Part shown: positions 54,118 to 62,224 of the stretch, piece after piece
Layout of the letters: each line of letters begins with the position of its first letter
Numbering within the stretch: the first letter of the stretch is position 1
NCBI GenBank assembly: GCA_024742485.1
Contig: JANSYK010000001.1
Span: forward strand, 1,798,001-1,862,000
Reading direction: 5' to 3'
Length of the DNA stretch: 64,000 nucleotides
Source: Alphaproteobacteria bacterium
GTDB lineage: Bacteria; Pseudomonadota; Alphaproteobacteria; Rhizobiales; Rhizobiaceae
Position numbers and translations under genes: made by a program
The notes under the pieces: generated by a model
Told to the model about the DNA's origin: nothing
The model's database searches: none
What the model saw: only the letters and a program-made list of their open reading frames with translations

Positions 54118-55830
54118 ATGCGGGTACTTTTGATCTGGCCGCTTTTTCCGAAGACGTTCTGGTCTTTCGAGAGCGTCCTGGAACTGGTGGGCACCAGGGC
54201 CCTGGTCCCACCGCTCGGTCTGGCGACGGTGGCGGCGATCCTTCCCCAGGAATGGTCGTACCGGATTGTCGATCGAAACATTGAAGATATCACCGAAGAA
54301 GATTGGGCATGGGCCGATTTTGTCATGCTCTCTTCGATGATCATTCAAAAGGATGATTTTCACGCGATCATATCGGAAGCAAAGCGTCGCAAAAAACGCG
54401 TAGCGGTTGGCGGCCCCTATGTCACATCCGTACCCGATCCAGCCGAAGAATCCGGTGCCGACTACATCGTTCAGGATGAAGGGGAAATCACCATTCCCAT
54501 GTTCCTGGAAGCCGTGACCGAAGATCCCGACTGGCAGCGCGCGCCGGGTGAACCGGCGAAACGTTTCATGGCCAACGGACAAAAACCGGAAATGTCCGAG
54601 ACGCCGGTTGCGCGTTTCGATCTGCTTGATTTCACAGCCTATGACGTCATGGCAGTTCAGTACTCCAGAGGCTGCCCGTTCCTCTGCGAGTTTTGTGACA
54701 TCATTAATCTGTACGGCCGAAAGCCCCGGGCCAAAGAGCCGGACCAGATGTTGGCCGAATTTGACAGGCTCTACGAGTTGGGCTGGCGCGGTGGCGTCTT
54801 CCTGGTCGACGACAATTTCATTGGCAACAAGAAGAACGTCAAACGCCTTCTCGACAAACTGCGATATTGGCAGCACGACCATGGCGTGCCGTACTATCTG
54901 GACACGGAAGCATCCGTCGATCTGGCCGCCGATGCGGAATTGTTGATGCTGATGCGCCAGTGCAATTTCAGCTCGGTTTTCCTCGGTCTGGAAACGCCGG
55001 ACGTGGAAAGCCTGGCGTTGACCAGGAAACACCAGAACAACCGCAGCTCGATGGCGGATGCGGTGCGTACGCTCGGGGAATCCGGTCTACGTGTCATGGC
55101 CGGCTTCATCATCGGCTTCGACAATGAAAAGCCGGGCGCCGGCGACCGCATTGTCCAGTTCATCGAGCAATGCAAAATCCCGACGGCCTTTTTGTCGATG
55201 CTGCAGGTGCTTCCCAATACCGGATTGTACACCCGGCTTGAGCGCGAGGGTCGTCTAATCGACAATATGAACGGCCTGGACCATACCGCCACAATGAACT
55301 TCGTCCCGACACGCCCGGCAGCAGAAATCGCCCGGGAATACCTGGATGCCTATGACAAGCTGTATGATCCCATCGGCTATCTCGAGCGCATATATCGCTA
55401 CTACATGGAAATCGGAGCAACCGAAGTCGAGGAAGTCGATTACAGTGGCCGTCCAACACCGGATCCCAAAAGACTGACTTTCAGGGAAATCTTGAAGGAA
55501 GTCCCGGTTCAACTTCGAATGTACAAAGCGCTGTTCATCATTTTGTGGCGTCAGGGTATTGTCCGAAAATCAAGAAAGGTTTTCTGGCAGCGTCTGTTTT
55601 CGATGCTTTGGCGGCGACCCGATGTGTTTGGCCAATATGTCGTGATGCTGGCCCATAACGAGCATTTCCTGGAACTGAGCAAGCTCGTGCGCGCCAGCAT
55701 TGAACCGGAATTGGCCAACATGCCAACGAAAATCTACGAACCGCCGCCTGAACCCGAAGCGGCCGGTCATCGAAACAAGCCGGTCATCACAAGCCATCTG
55801 GTCGTCGAGGACGTGGCCGAATCGGCCTGA
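54118..55830 (+). CDS. B12-binding radical SAM enzyme (HpnP/DUF4070 branch)
   Basis: 570 aa. Residues 1-135 form the cobalamin-binding Rossmann-like domain (MRVLLIWPLFPKTFWSFESVLEL, PPLGLATVAAIL, VGGPYVTSVPD). The radical SAM cluster is C186-x3-C190-x2-C193 in SRGCPFLCEFC. TEASVDLA, LGLETPDVESL and GFIIGFDNEKPGAG follow. The C-terminal 200 residues are of the DUF4070 type. This branch includes hopanoid methylases such as HpnP but also several unknown members. Methylation of a lipid or similar substrate is the likely chemistry. It is the last pathway-like gene of the cluster. Confidence 0.87.
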   Translation: MRVLLIWPLFPKTFWSFESVLELVGTRALVPPLGLATVAAILPQEWSYRIVDRNIEDITEEDWAWADFVMLSSMIIQKDDFHAIISEAKRRKKRVAVGGPYVTSVPDPAEESGADYIVQDEGEITIPMFLEAVTEDPDWQRAPGEPAKRFMANGQKPEMSETPVARFDLLDFTAYDVMAVQYSRGCPFLCEFCDIINLYGRKPRAKEPDQMLAEFDRLYELGWRGGVFLVDDNFIGNKKNVKRLLDKLRYWQHDHGVPYYLDTEASVDLAADAELLMLMRQCNFSSVFLGLETPDVESLALTRKHQNNRSSMADAVRTLGESGLRVMAGFIIGFDNEKPGAGDRIVQFIEQCKIPTAFLSMLQVLPNTGLYTRLEREGRLIDNMNGLDHTATMNFVPTRPAAEIAREYLDAYDKLYDPIGYLERIYRYYMEIGATEVEEVDYSGRPTPDPKRLTFREILKEVPVQLRMYKALFIILWRQGIVRKSRKVFWQRLFSMLWRRPDVFGQYVVMLAHNEHFLELSKLVRASIEPELANMPTKIYEPPPEPEAAGHRNKPVITSHLVVEDVAESA

Positions 55831-56002
55831 ACCGACTACAGCCTGCCAGTGACGCGGTAGCTGTTTCGCACCCGCCCATTTTTCTCTCCGGCTGTTTTGG
55901 CGCTGGCATGTGACTGTAGAGCTCTCCGCTCAACCTGTGTCCCGGTGGCCACCACACCCCGCACCGAAACGACTTTTTGTCACATCACCTTCACAAAATA
56001 CC

Positions 56003-56026
56003 CGGTGCCTTTGCGCAAGGGCACCG
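56003..56026 (+). repeat. Hairpin in the leader of the adenylate cyclase gene
   Basis: CGGTGCC (56003-56009) pairs with GGCACCG (56020-56026). Three further pairs (one a G-U) extend it to a 10-bp stem capped by GCGC. There is no U-run after it. It lies 37 nt before the cyclase ATG. A role as a transcription-factor site or in mRNA stability is possible. Confidence 0.45.
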
Positions 56027-56063
56027 AAGCACCTACATACGCTGTAACAAACAGTCAAAAAGG

Positions 56064-57932
56064 ATGGCGCAGGTGAAATTCAGGCGAGGGGCCGGAAGAA
56101 TTAGCCTAACGGTTCTGCTTTCTACGGCGATCGGAACGCTGATCGCCCTGTCCGTTGGCACCGTGCTGTTCATTACCGCCGGCGCCAATTTCCGAAACAC
56201 ATTCGAACTGCTGCGCGACTCCGGCGAACTGACAATGTCCGGGCTCGAATCCGGTGTTCGCGACTATGTCGACCCGGCAGAGGATTTGGCTGCGCATATG
56301 GTCCGCCTTGTGTCGGACGGCCTTGTTGATGTTTCCGACAAGCAACAACTCAAGGATATGCTGTTAGGAACACTCGGACCATCGCCGCAGGTCTCGGGAG
56401 TGGTCGTCTGGGACCCCGAACGGCGACCCGTCATTGTCGTTGAGGAGATGGATGGTTCGCTCGAAACCATCCTGCCGAGTATTCCCGATGAGGAAGGACT
56501 GTCAGAGGCGACGGCGCCAAAGTCCCCCACCTGGAGCGAACCGATCTCGTTTGACGGAACGACCTACATCAATATGCGCACGGCACTGTACCATGATGGC
56601 CAGTATGTCGGTGCCTTCGCAACTGGTATCGACACGGCTCGACTGTCGGCTCTTGTGGGCAAGATCGGCAGCGAATTGGGTATGACCGCGTTTATTCTTT
56701 ATGGCGACAACCACGTTTTGGCCCATCCAAAAATGACCGCGACAACGCCGGATTCACCCAATGGTCCGGATGAAACCCTGAGTTTGAAAACGCTCGCCGA
56801 GTTCGGCGATCCGATCCTGGCGGCCTACCCCGACGCTGAACGCGATATGCCCAGAGGTTCGCCCGATTTTGAAAACAGCGTCGTGGACATCGGCGACGAG
56901 GGGTACCTGTTTTTGACCAAGCAGATCACCGGCTACAGTCCAACACCCTGGCGCATTGGTGTTTATGCCAATGTTGAGGATGTCAGTGATCAGTTCATCC
57001 GGCTCCTTGTGTCAACCGCAGCAGCCTTCCTGATTCTCCTGATCGCCATTTTTCTGGGCTACTTGCTGGCCCGGTATCTTGCGCGGCCCATCATCCAATT
57101 GTCAAAGGCGGAAGGTCAGGTTGGGGATCTGGATCTGGAAAACATAGAAATTCCGAAGGCGTCCTTCATCCGCGAAATCAATGATCAGGTTTCCGCATTC
57201 AACCGGATGCTTGATGGCCTGCGAACTTTCGAAACCTATGTGCCCAAAGCACTGGTTCAGCGCATCATTTCTCAAGGCGGCTCCGGTGACGTGATCTCGG
57301 CCGAGAGCAATCTGACTTTGATGTTCACCGACATTATCGGCTTCACCAAAATGTCGGAGAACCTGGCACCGGGTGAGGTTGCCCGCCTGCTCAATGAGCA
57401 TTTCGCGATTATCAATGAGTGCATTGAGGCCGAAGGCGGCACGATTGACAAATATATCGGCGATGCCGTGATGGCCTTCTGGGGAGCTCCGGAGCCACAG
57501 GACGACCATGCTGCGCGGGCCTGCCGTGCGGCGCTCGCCATACAGCGCCGGATGCAGGAGATTGAGCCGACCAAGCCGGGCGATCCGCAACTGCGGGTCA
57601 AGATTTCAATTCACTACGGACCCCTGATTGTCGGAAATATCGGCGCGCCGGGCCGCATCAATTACACGGTCGTCGGCGACACGGTAAACACCTGCAGCCG
57701 TATCGAGGATCTGTGCGACGGTGTGGATGATGGTCAATCCGCGGCCATCATCCTCGTCAGCGAACAGGTTGTTGCTGAAACCGGCGGCGGGTTCCAGTTT
57801 GAGCCTGCCGGTAGTTTTCAGGTAAAAGGAAAGTCGAAGCTGATCAATGTGTTCGAGCTGACGGCAGAACCGGACAAGCGCGCCAGTGTCAAACCCGCAT
57901 CCGCGGAGCCAAGCCCATTGGATGCGGTTTAG
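56064..57932 (+). CDS. Membrane-bound class III adenylate cyclase with periplasmic sensor
   Basis: 622 aa from ATG 56064 (GTG 56073 has a better-spaced AGGA and is an alternative). TM1 is about residues 14-39. A Cache-like periplasmic domain follows (40-312), then TM2 (313-337) and a HAMP-like linker (ARYLARPIIQLSKAEGQVGDLDLE). The catalytic domain has FTDIIGFT (D423, first metal Asp), KYIGDAVMAFWG (K464 adenine-selecting, D468 second metal Asp) and NYTVVGDTVNTCSRIEDL near the end. It should make cAMP in answer to a periplasmic small molecule. Confidence 0.9.
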   Translation: MAQVKFRRGAGRISLTVLLSTAIGTLIALSVGTVLFITAGANFRNTFELLRDSGELTMSGLESGVRDYVDPAEDLAAHMVRLVSDGLVDVSDKQQLKDMLLGTLGPSPQVSGVVVWDPERRPVIVVEEMDGSLETILPSIPDEEGLSEATAPKSPTWSEPISFDGTTYINMRTALYHDGQYVGAFATGIDTARLSALVGKIGSELGMTAFILYGDNHVLAHPKMTATTPDSPNGPDETLSLKTLAEFGDPILAAYPDAERDMPRGSPDFENSVVDIGDEGYLFLTKQITGYSPTPWRIGVYANVEDVSDQFIRLLVSTAAAFLILLIAIFLGYLLARYLARPIIQLSKAEGQVGDLDLENIEIPKASFIREINDQVSAFNRMLDGLRTFETYVPKALVQRIISQGGSGDVISAESNLTLMFTDIIGFTKMSENLAPGEVARLLNEHFAIINECIEAEGGTIDKYIGDAVMAFWGAPEPQDDHAARACRAALAIQRRMQEIEPTKPGDPQLRVKISIHYGPLIVGNIGAPGRINYTVVGDTVNTCSRIEDLCDGVDDGQSAAIILVSEQVVAETGGGFQFEPAGSFQVKGKSKLINVFELTAEPDKRASVKPASAEPSPLDAV

Positions 57933-57975
57933 AGCCGTCCTGAAACGTACAGATACCGGCCGACAATCCCCGCTT

Positions 57976-58806
57976 CTATGACTTTCCGAGCTCCCGGGAC
58001 CGTGCTGCCGCGCGGGCGACAGCCTCTTTCAGTGGCGGATGCAACCCGATCTCTGTGTCCATCAGTACAGAGAGTGCAGCGGCCGTTGTTCCGCCGGGAG
58101 AGGTGACATGCACACGCAGTTCAGACGGCGTGTGTTCGGAGTGCTCGGCAAGATGCCCGGCACCGGCGACAGTCGCCTTTGCAAGCGCCATGGCGAGCTC
58201 AGCCGGCAGACCCTCTGCCTCACCTGCCTCCGCAAGAACCTCGATCAGATAAAAGATATAGGCTGGCCCCGATCCCGAGACCGCCGTGACGGCATCCATT
58301 TGGCTCTCGGATTGCAACCGCACGGTCTTGCCAATCGCTGCAAGCAGACTTTCCGCCAGTTCCAGATCGTCGCCGGTTGCCATGTCGTTGCCGAACAGGG
58401 CCGTTATTCCGCGCCCGACCGCCGCAGGAGTATTGGGCATGCAACGGATAATCGGCGTGTCGGCTCCCAAGAACTCTTCCAACGTTGCCAGAGTGGTTCC
58501 CGCTGCAATCGAGACAAAAACAGTCCCGCCATGTCCGAATGAGCTCAGCGCAGGGGCCGCGTCACCCATCATCTGCGGTTTAACGGCCAGCACACAGACT
58601 TTCGGTTTTTTGGGCTGCGATGGGTTCAGCTGCAGCCCGGAATCGGCGAGCGACGACAGCCATGCAGATGGTTTCGGATCGATGACCGTAACTGCATCGA
58701 CACGAACGCCCGCATCCAGCCAGCCCTGCAACATTGCCGAGCCCATCTTGCCGCAGCCCATCAGCAACAATCCGCCGGAATTGATGATGTCAGCATATTG
58801 CGTCAT
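57976..58806 (-). CDS. proC: Pyrroline-5-carboxylate reductase
   Basis: 276 aa from ATG 58806, which overlaps the upstream stop by ATGA; the frame runs further but inside the neighbouring gene. The Rossmann start is LLLMGCGKMGSAMLQGW. Then VLAVKPQMM, VSIAAGTTLATLEEFLG, IIRCMPNTPAAVGRGI and the C-terminal AVTAVSGSGPAYIFYLIEVL ... SPGGTTAAALSVL signature of P5C reductases follow. It reduces 1-pyrroline-5-carboxylate (or a similar imine) with NAD(P)H. It lies in a catabolic context, so the second copy may act on an imino acid rather than in proline synthesis. Confidence 0.95.
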   Translation of the reverse strand: MTQYADIINSGGLLLMGCGKMGSAMLQGWLDAGVRVDAVTVIDPKPSAWLSSLADSGLQLNPSQPKKPKVCVLAVKPQMMGDAAPALSSFGHGGTVFVSIAAGTTLATLEEFLGADTPIIRCMPNTPAAVGRGITALFGNDMATGDDLELAESLLAAIGKTVRLQSESQMDAVTAVSGSGPAYIFYLIEVLAEAGEAEGLPAELAMALAKATVAGAGHLAEHSEHTPSELRVHVTSPGGTTAAALSVLMDTEIGLHPPLKEAVARAAARSRELGKS

Positions 58807-59567
58807 GACCTGCGCCCCTCCACCAGATCGAGACGCGGGTCGTCGAGTTCCAGACGAAACCGGTCCGGCACCAGGCCCTGATGAAACCAACGAACAAAGC
58901 TGTAGATTGAAAAGACGGGCAAACCGGTCATTTTTCGAATGTCAGCGGCATAGGGCGTCATATTGGTGCACTCCAGTACAATGGCACCGATATTGTCGTG
59001 CGCTGTCACAAGTTCTCTTCCCGCATCCAACAAATCAAGCCTGCAGGCTTCAAAATCGATGCTTGGCTGATCGTCAAGTATGCCATGTGTGAAGGCGCGT
59101 CCGTCGTCCGTTCCGACAATCGGTGTATCCGGTGACGCGCCAGCCGCGTGCAGGTGAGCCTCCGACAGATCAGTCTTCGAAATGGTTATGACTCCGACCC
59201 GCTTCCCCTTTGGCAGCATGTGTTGAACCAGCGGAATTTGCATGAGCGAGGAGGTGGCCACGGGAACCGGAACAGCCGCGCTGACCTTGTCCTGGATGAG
59301 CGCCAGAAATCCGCAATTGGTCGTCAGTCCATCACAGCCGGATGCCACCAGATCCTGTGCGGCAGCAATGAACCCATCGACAAGCGCCAAAGGGTCGTTT
59401 CGCACAACCTTGTCCGGCGTGGCGCCCCGAACAATGCGGTATTGCACCGGAAACGGCCAGGTGTTGGCGTTTGCAATATCGCCATAGATGCGCGGAAACT
59501 GCGTTTCCAGCATCATGATGCCGACATTGGCTCCAAATACTGTCTTTCCACCGTACTCGACGGACAT
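58803..59567 (-). CDS. Aspartate/glutamate racemase-family protein
   Basis: 254 aa. Two Cys-containing blocks typical of cofactor-independent racemases are present: DGLTTNCGFLALIQ (first Cys) and AIVLECTNMTPYA (second Cys). Family members also include hydantoin racemase, maleate isomerase and arylmalonate decarboxylase. The pair of Cys supports a racemase or isomerase. A strong SD (AAGGAG) precedes the ATG. It lies after a GntR/FCD regulator and before proC with an ATGA overlap, so it belongs to the same catabolic unit. Confidence 0.87.
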   Translation of the reverse strand: MSVEYGGKTVFGANVGIMMLETQFPRIYGDIANANTWPFPVQYRIVRGATPDKVVRNDPLALVDGFIAAAQDLVASGCDGLTTNCGFLALIQDKVSAAVPVPVATSSLMQIPLVQHMLPKGKRVGVITISKTDLSEAHLHAAGASPDTPIVGTDDGRAFTHGILDDQPSIDFEACRLDLLDAGRELVTAHDNIGAIVLECTNMTPYAADIRKMTGLPVFSIYSFVRWFHQGLVPDRFRLELDDPRLDLVEGRRS

Positions 59568-59650
59568 CGGTTTACTCCTTGGGCAAATCGCGTTGCGCTG
59601 GTTGGTTCTGCGGTTCAGTTTTTGTGCCGAAATTGGCCATCGTGGTAAAC

Positions 59651-60349
59651 CTAGTCAGCTGGAACATAGAGCTGCGAATAGGCAATGCGAACGGCCTCGG
59701 TCGCCTCTTCGCGTCTGCGCTCGATATGGTTTCGCATGGCCGAAACCGCCGTCTTCTGATCGCGCGCCGCCAGGGCATTGAGAATGATCCGATGTGCCGA
59801 TAACTCGGCACCCTTGTTTTTGCCGAGAGGCTGTCGTCTGAGCAGCAGCCTGATATCGACAAGGCGAACATAGCGGATTCGATCGTTGATGTTGCGCAGG
59901 ATTCCGACAAGTTCGGAATTTTGCGACAGGGTTGCGAGTTTGATATGAAAGCCCTCATCCATTTCAAGGATATCGATCGCCCTATCCGGGTTTTCGTAAT
60001 GGGGCTCCGTTTGATCGAGATAGTCTGATACCGACTTGAATTCGTCATCTGTCCCGCGCGCGACAGACAGGCGCAGCGCCTCGCATTCAATAGCGACACG
60101 CGCTTCATAAAGTTCGATGATGCGACCCGGGTTCAGGGAGCGACAAAAGAAACCCCTTCCATTTTGGAACGTCAGGAACCCTTCGGCGACCAGCCGGTTG
60201 AGCGCTTCACGCAGCGGTGTGCGGCTGGCGCCCAGTGTCGTTGAAAGCGTGCTTTCATTGATCCGTTCATCCGGCTTGAACTCGAAATTTGCAGCCATCC
60301 GTCGAACCTGGTCATACACCCGGTCAACACTGCTGCCGGCCTTGCTCAT
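59651..60349 (-). CDS. GntR-family regulator, FCD type
   Basis: 232 aa from ATG 60349 (GAGG 8 nt upstream). The N-terminal winged helix (VYDQVRRMAANFEFKPDERINESTLSTTLGASRTPLREALNRLVAEGFL) is GntR. The rest is the all-helical FCD domain (LYEARVAIECEALRLSVARG, with the metal or ligand-binding D and H residues further on: EMDEGFHIKLA). It is probably the local controller of the two divergent arms of the catabolic island. Confidence 0.93.
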   Translation of the reverse strand: MSKAGSSVDRVYDQVRRMAANFEFKPDERINESTLSTTLGASRTPLREALNRLVAEGFLTFQNGRGFFCRSLNPGRIIELYEARVAIECEALRLSVARGTDDEFKSVSDYLDQTEPHYENPDRAIDILEMDEGFHIKLATLSQNSELVGILRNINDRIRYVRLVDIRLLLRRQPLGKNKGAELSAHRIILNALAARDQKTAVSAMRNHIERRREEATEAVRIAYSQLYVPAD

Positions 60350-60526
60350 GGATTTTTCCTCAGCTTGCAACTGTCACAGGCAATGAAATTGGGAGATTGC
60401 ATATTTTGCAGACAATAACAAATTTTTTGTCTTCACTTCTGAATATTTTGCTGTATACAATTTTTCGATAGGCTGAAGTGTGAGTTGTTTCGCGTCGCTG
60501 GCGTGTGAGTTTGAAGGAAAGTGCAC
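60350..60526. promoter_or_regulatory. AT-rich divergent promoter with two repeated candidate operator sites
   Basis: The 177-bp spacer between the GntR gene and the ThDP-enzyme gene holds ATATTTTGC twice, at 60401-60409 and 60443-60451. They are 42 bp apart, each followed within a few bases by ACAAT. The second copy contains a perfect palindrome TGTATACA (60452-60459), a form often bound by FCD-type GntR proteins. These are likely operators. Confidence 0.6.
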
Positions 60527-62218
60527 GTGGAAAACACCCTCAAGGGTTCGGAAGCGATGGTGCGGATGCTCGAAGCCCATGGCGTTCGCCATATCTTCGG
60601 CCTTTGTGGCGATACGACCCTGCCCTTTTACGATGCCATGTACCGCCTCAATCACGATATCACCCATGTTCTGACGCGCGATGAACGCTCTGCCGGCTAC
60701 ATGGCTGATGCCTATTCCCGGGTTACCGGACGTGCAGGAATATGCGAAGGCCCGTCAGGAGGCGGTGCGACCTACATCGTGCCAGGCCTGATCGAGGCCA
60801 GCGAATCCTCCTATGCATTGCTCGCCATTACCACCGACATTTCGGTCTCATCCTATGGGAAATACCCGCTCACGGAACTCGATCAGGAATCCCTGATGCG
60901 GCCATTGACCAAGTGGAACACGGTTATCAAGCAGGCAGACCATATCCCGCGGATGGTGCGCACGGCCTTTCGGGCAATGACCACCGGGCGCTCAGGAGCA
61001 GCCCATCTCGGTTTACCCTATGACATTCAATATGATCCGGTTGATGCCGATGATATCTGGGCAGATCCCCATCTTCAGACCTATCCGGCCTACCGCGTTG
61101 CCCCCGAACAGGATTCTGTCGAGGCAGCGGTTGATGCCATACTCTCCGCGAAAAAACCGCTGATTGTCTGTGGCGGCGGCGTTGTCATTGCGGGTGCAAT
61201 GGAGCCCCTGCAGCAACTCGCATCACGGCTGGATATTGCCGTCGCAAGTTCAATCTCGGGTCAGGGCAGCCTGGCGGATACCCATCCCAACAGCCTCGGC
61301 GTTGTGGGGTCCAATGGTGGTACCGACCAGACCTGGGAAATGATGGAGGCGGCCGACCTGGTTGTTTTCATGGGGTGTCGGGCCGGTTCAACCACCACCT
61401 CGCGGTGGGAAGCGCCAAAACCGGGCGCACGGGTTGTGCATTTTGACTGCGATCCCATGGTGATTGGTGCCAACTATCCCACCGAAGTGGGGGTTGTTGG
61501 AGACCTTCTGCTCTCGTTGAATGCGGTCAACAAGGTGCTTGATGACAGGCAGACCGAAAGGAACGGTTTTGGTGGCGCAGCCGCTGTCGCCGACGTCAAG
61601 CACCGCAAATTCGAAATTTTCAATCGTCTCGCGCAAAGCAGCGAAACGCCGATGCGGCCAGAGCGGGTCATTGACGCCATGATGAAAGTCCTACCGGAGG
61701 ACGCAGTCGTCCTGTCCGATCCGGGAACCAGCTGCCCCTATTATTCGGCCTACTATCAGCAGCCCAAACCAGGTCGCTATTTCATCACCAACCGGGCGCA
61801 TGGCGCACTCGGGTACTCACTGTCCGCGGCTTTGGGTGCCTGGTACGGACGGCCCTCGAGCAAAATCGTGGCACTGATGGGAGATGGGTCTTTCGGCTTT
61901 ACCTGCGGCGAGCTGGAAACCGTCTGCCGCGCGCGGGCGCCCATCACCTATATAGTCTTTTCCAATTCGAATTTCGGATGGATCAAGGCCAGTCAGTTCG
62001 CTGACACGGATGCCCGCTACTACAATGTCGATTTCGATCGGACCGACCAGGCAGCAATTGCCGCCGCCTACGGAGTAAAATCCTGGCGGCTGGAAGATCC
62101 TGCGACACTGGAATCCGTTCTGAAGGAAGCCGTTGAGCATGACGGACCGACATTGATCGATGTGGTATGCCAGCCACTCGAAGAAGCAAATGCACCCGTG
62201 CGGCGCTGGATGGGTTAG
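60527..62218 (+). CDS. Thiamine diphosphate-dependent enzyme, acetolactate synthase-like
   Basis: 563 aa from GTG 60527 (AAGGA 8 nt upstream; another GTG at 60521). The three ThDP-family domains are visible: pyrimidine (PYR) domain with IFGLCGDTTLPFYDAM and the activating Glu E53 in RDERSAGYMADAY, a central domain near 185-330, and the PP domain with MGDGSFGFTCGELETVCRA...IVFSNSNFGW (GDG...N motif). It resembles acetolactate synthase/sulfoacetaldehyde acetyltransferase-type proteins. The reaction is unknown. It forms one operon with the FAD oxidase and the TRAP binding protein. Confidence 0.88.
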   Translation: MENTLKGSEAMVRMLEAHGVRHIFGLCGDTTLPFYDAMYRLNHDITHVLTRDERSAGYMADAYSRVTGRAGICEGPSGGGATYIVPGLIEASESSYALLAITTDISVSSYGKYPLTELDQESLMRPLTKWNTVIKQADHIPRMVRTAFRAMTTGRSGAAHLGLPYDIQYDPVDADDIWADPHLQTYPAYRVAPEQDSVEAAVDAILSAKKPLIVCGGGVVIAGAMEPLQQLASRLDIAVASSISGQGSLADTHPNSLGVVGSNGGTDQTWEMMEAADLVVFMGCRAGSTTTSRWEAPKPGARVVHFDCDPMVIGANYPTEVGVVGDLLLSLNAVNKVLDDRQTERNGFGGAAAVADVKHRKFEIFNRLAQSSETPMRPERVIDAMMKVLPEDAVVLSDPGTSCPYYSAYYQQPKPGRYFITNRAHGALGYSLSAALGAWYGRPSSKIVALMGDGSFGFTCGELETVCRARAPITYIVFSNSNFGWIKASQFADTDARYYNVDFDRTDQAAIAAAYGVKSWRLEDPATLESVLKEAVEHDGPTLIDVVCQPLEEANAPVRRWMG

Positions 62219-62224
62219 GTCTGC

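Noticed and set aside
54049-55032. Minus-strand open frame of 327 codons opposite the radical SAM gene
   Set aside because: Shadow of a gene with intact Cys cluster; no domain on the minus strand.
54118-55830. Firm assignment as hopanoid C-2 methylase HpnP
   Set aside because: The same domain set occurs in several radical SAM groups and no hopanoid genes are nearby.
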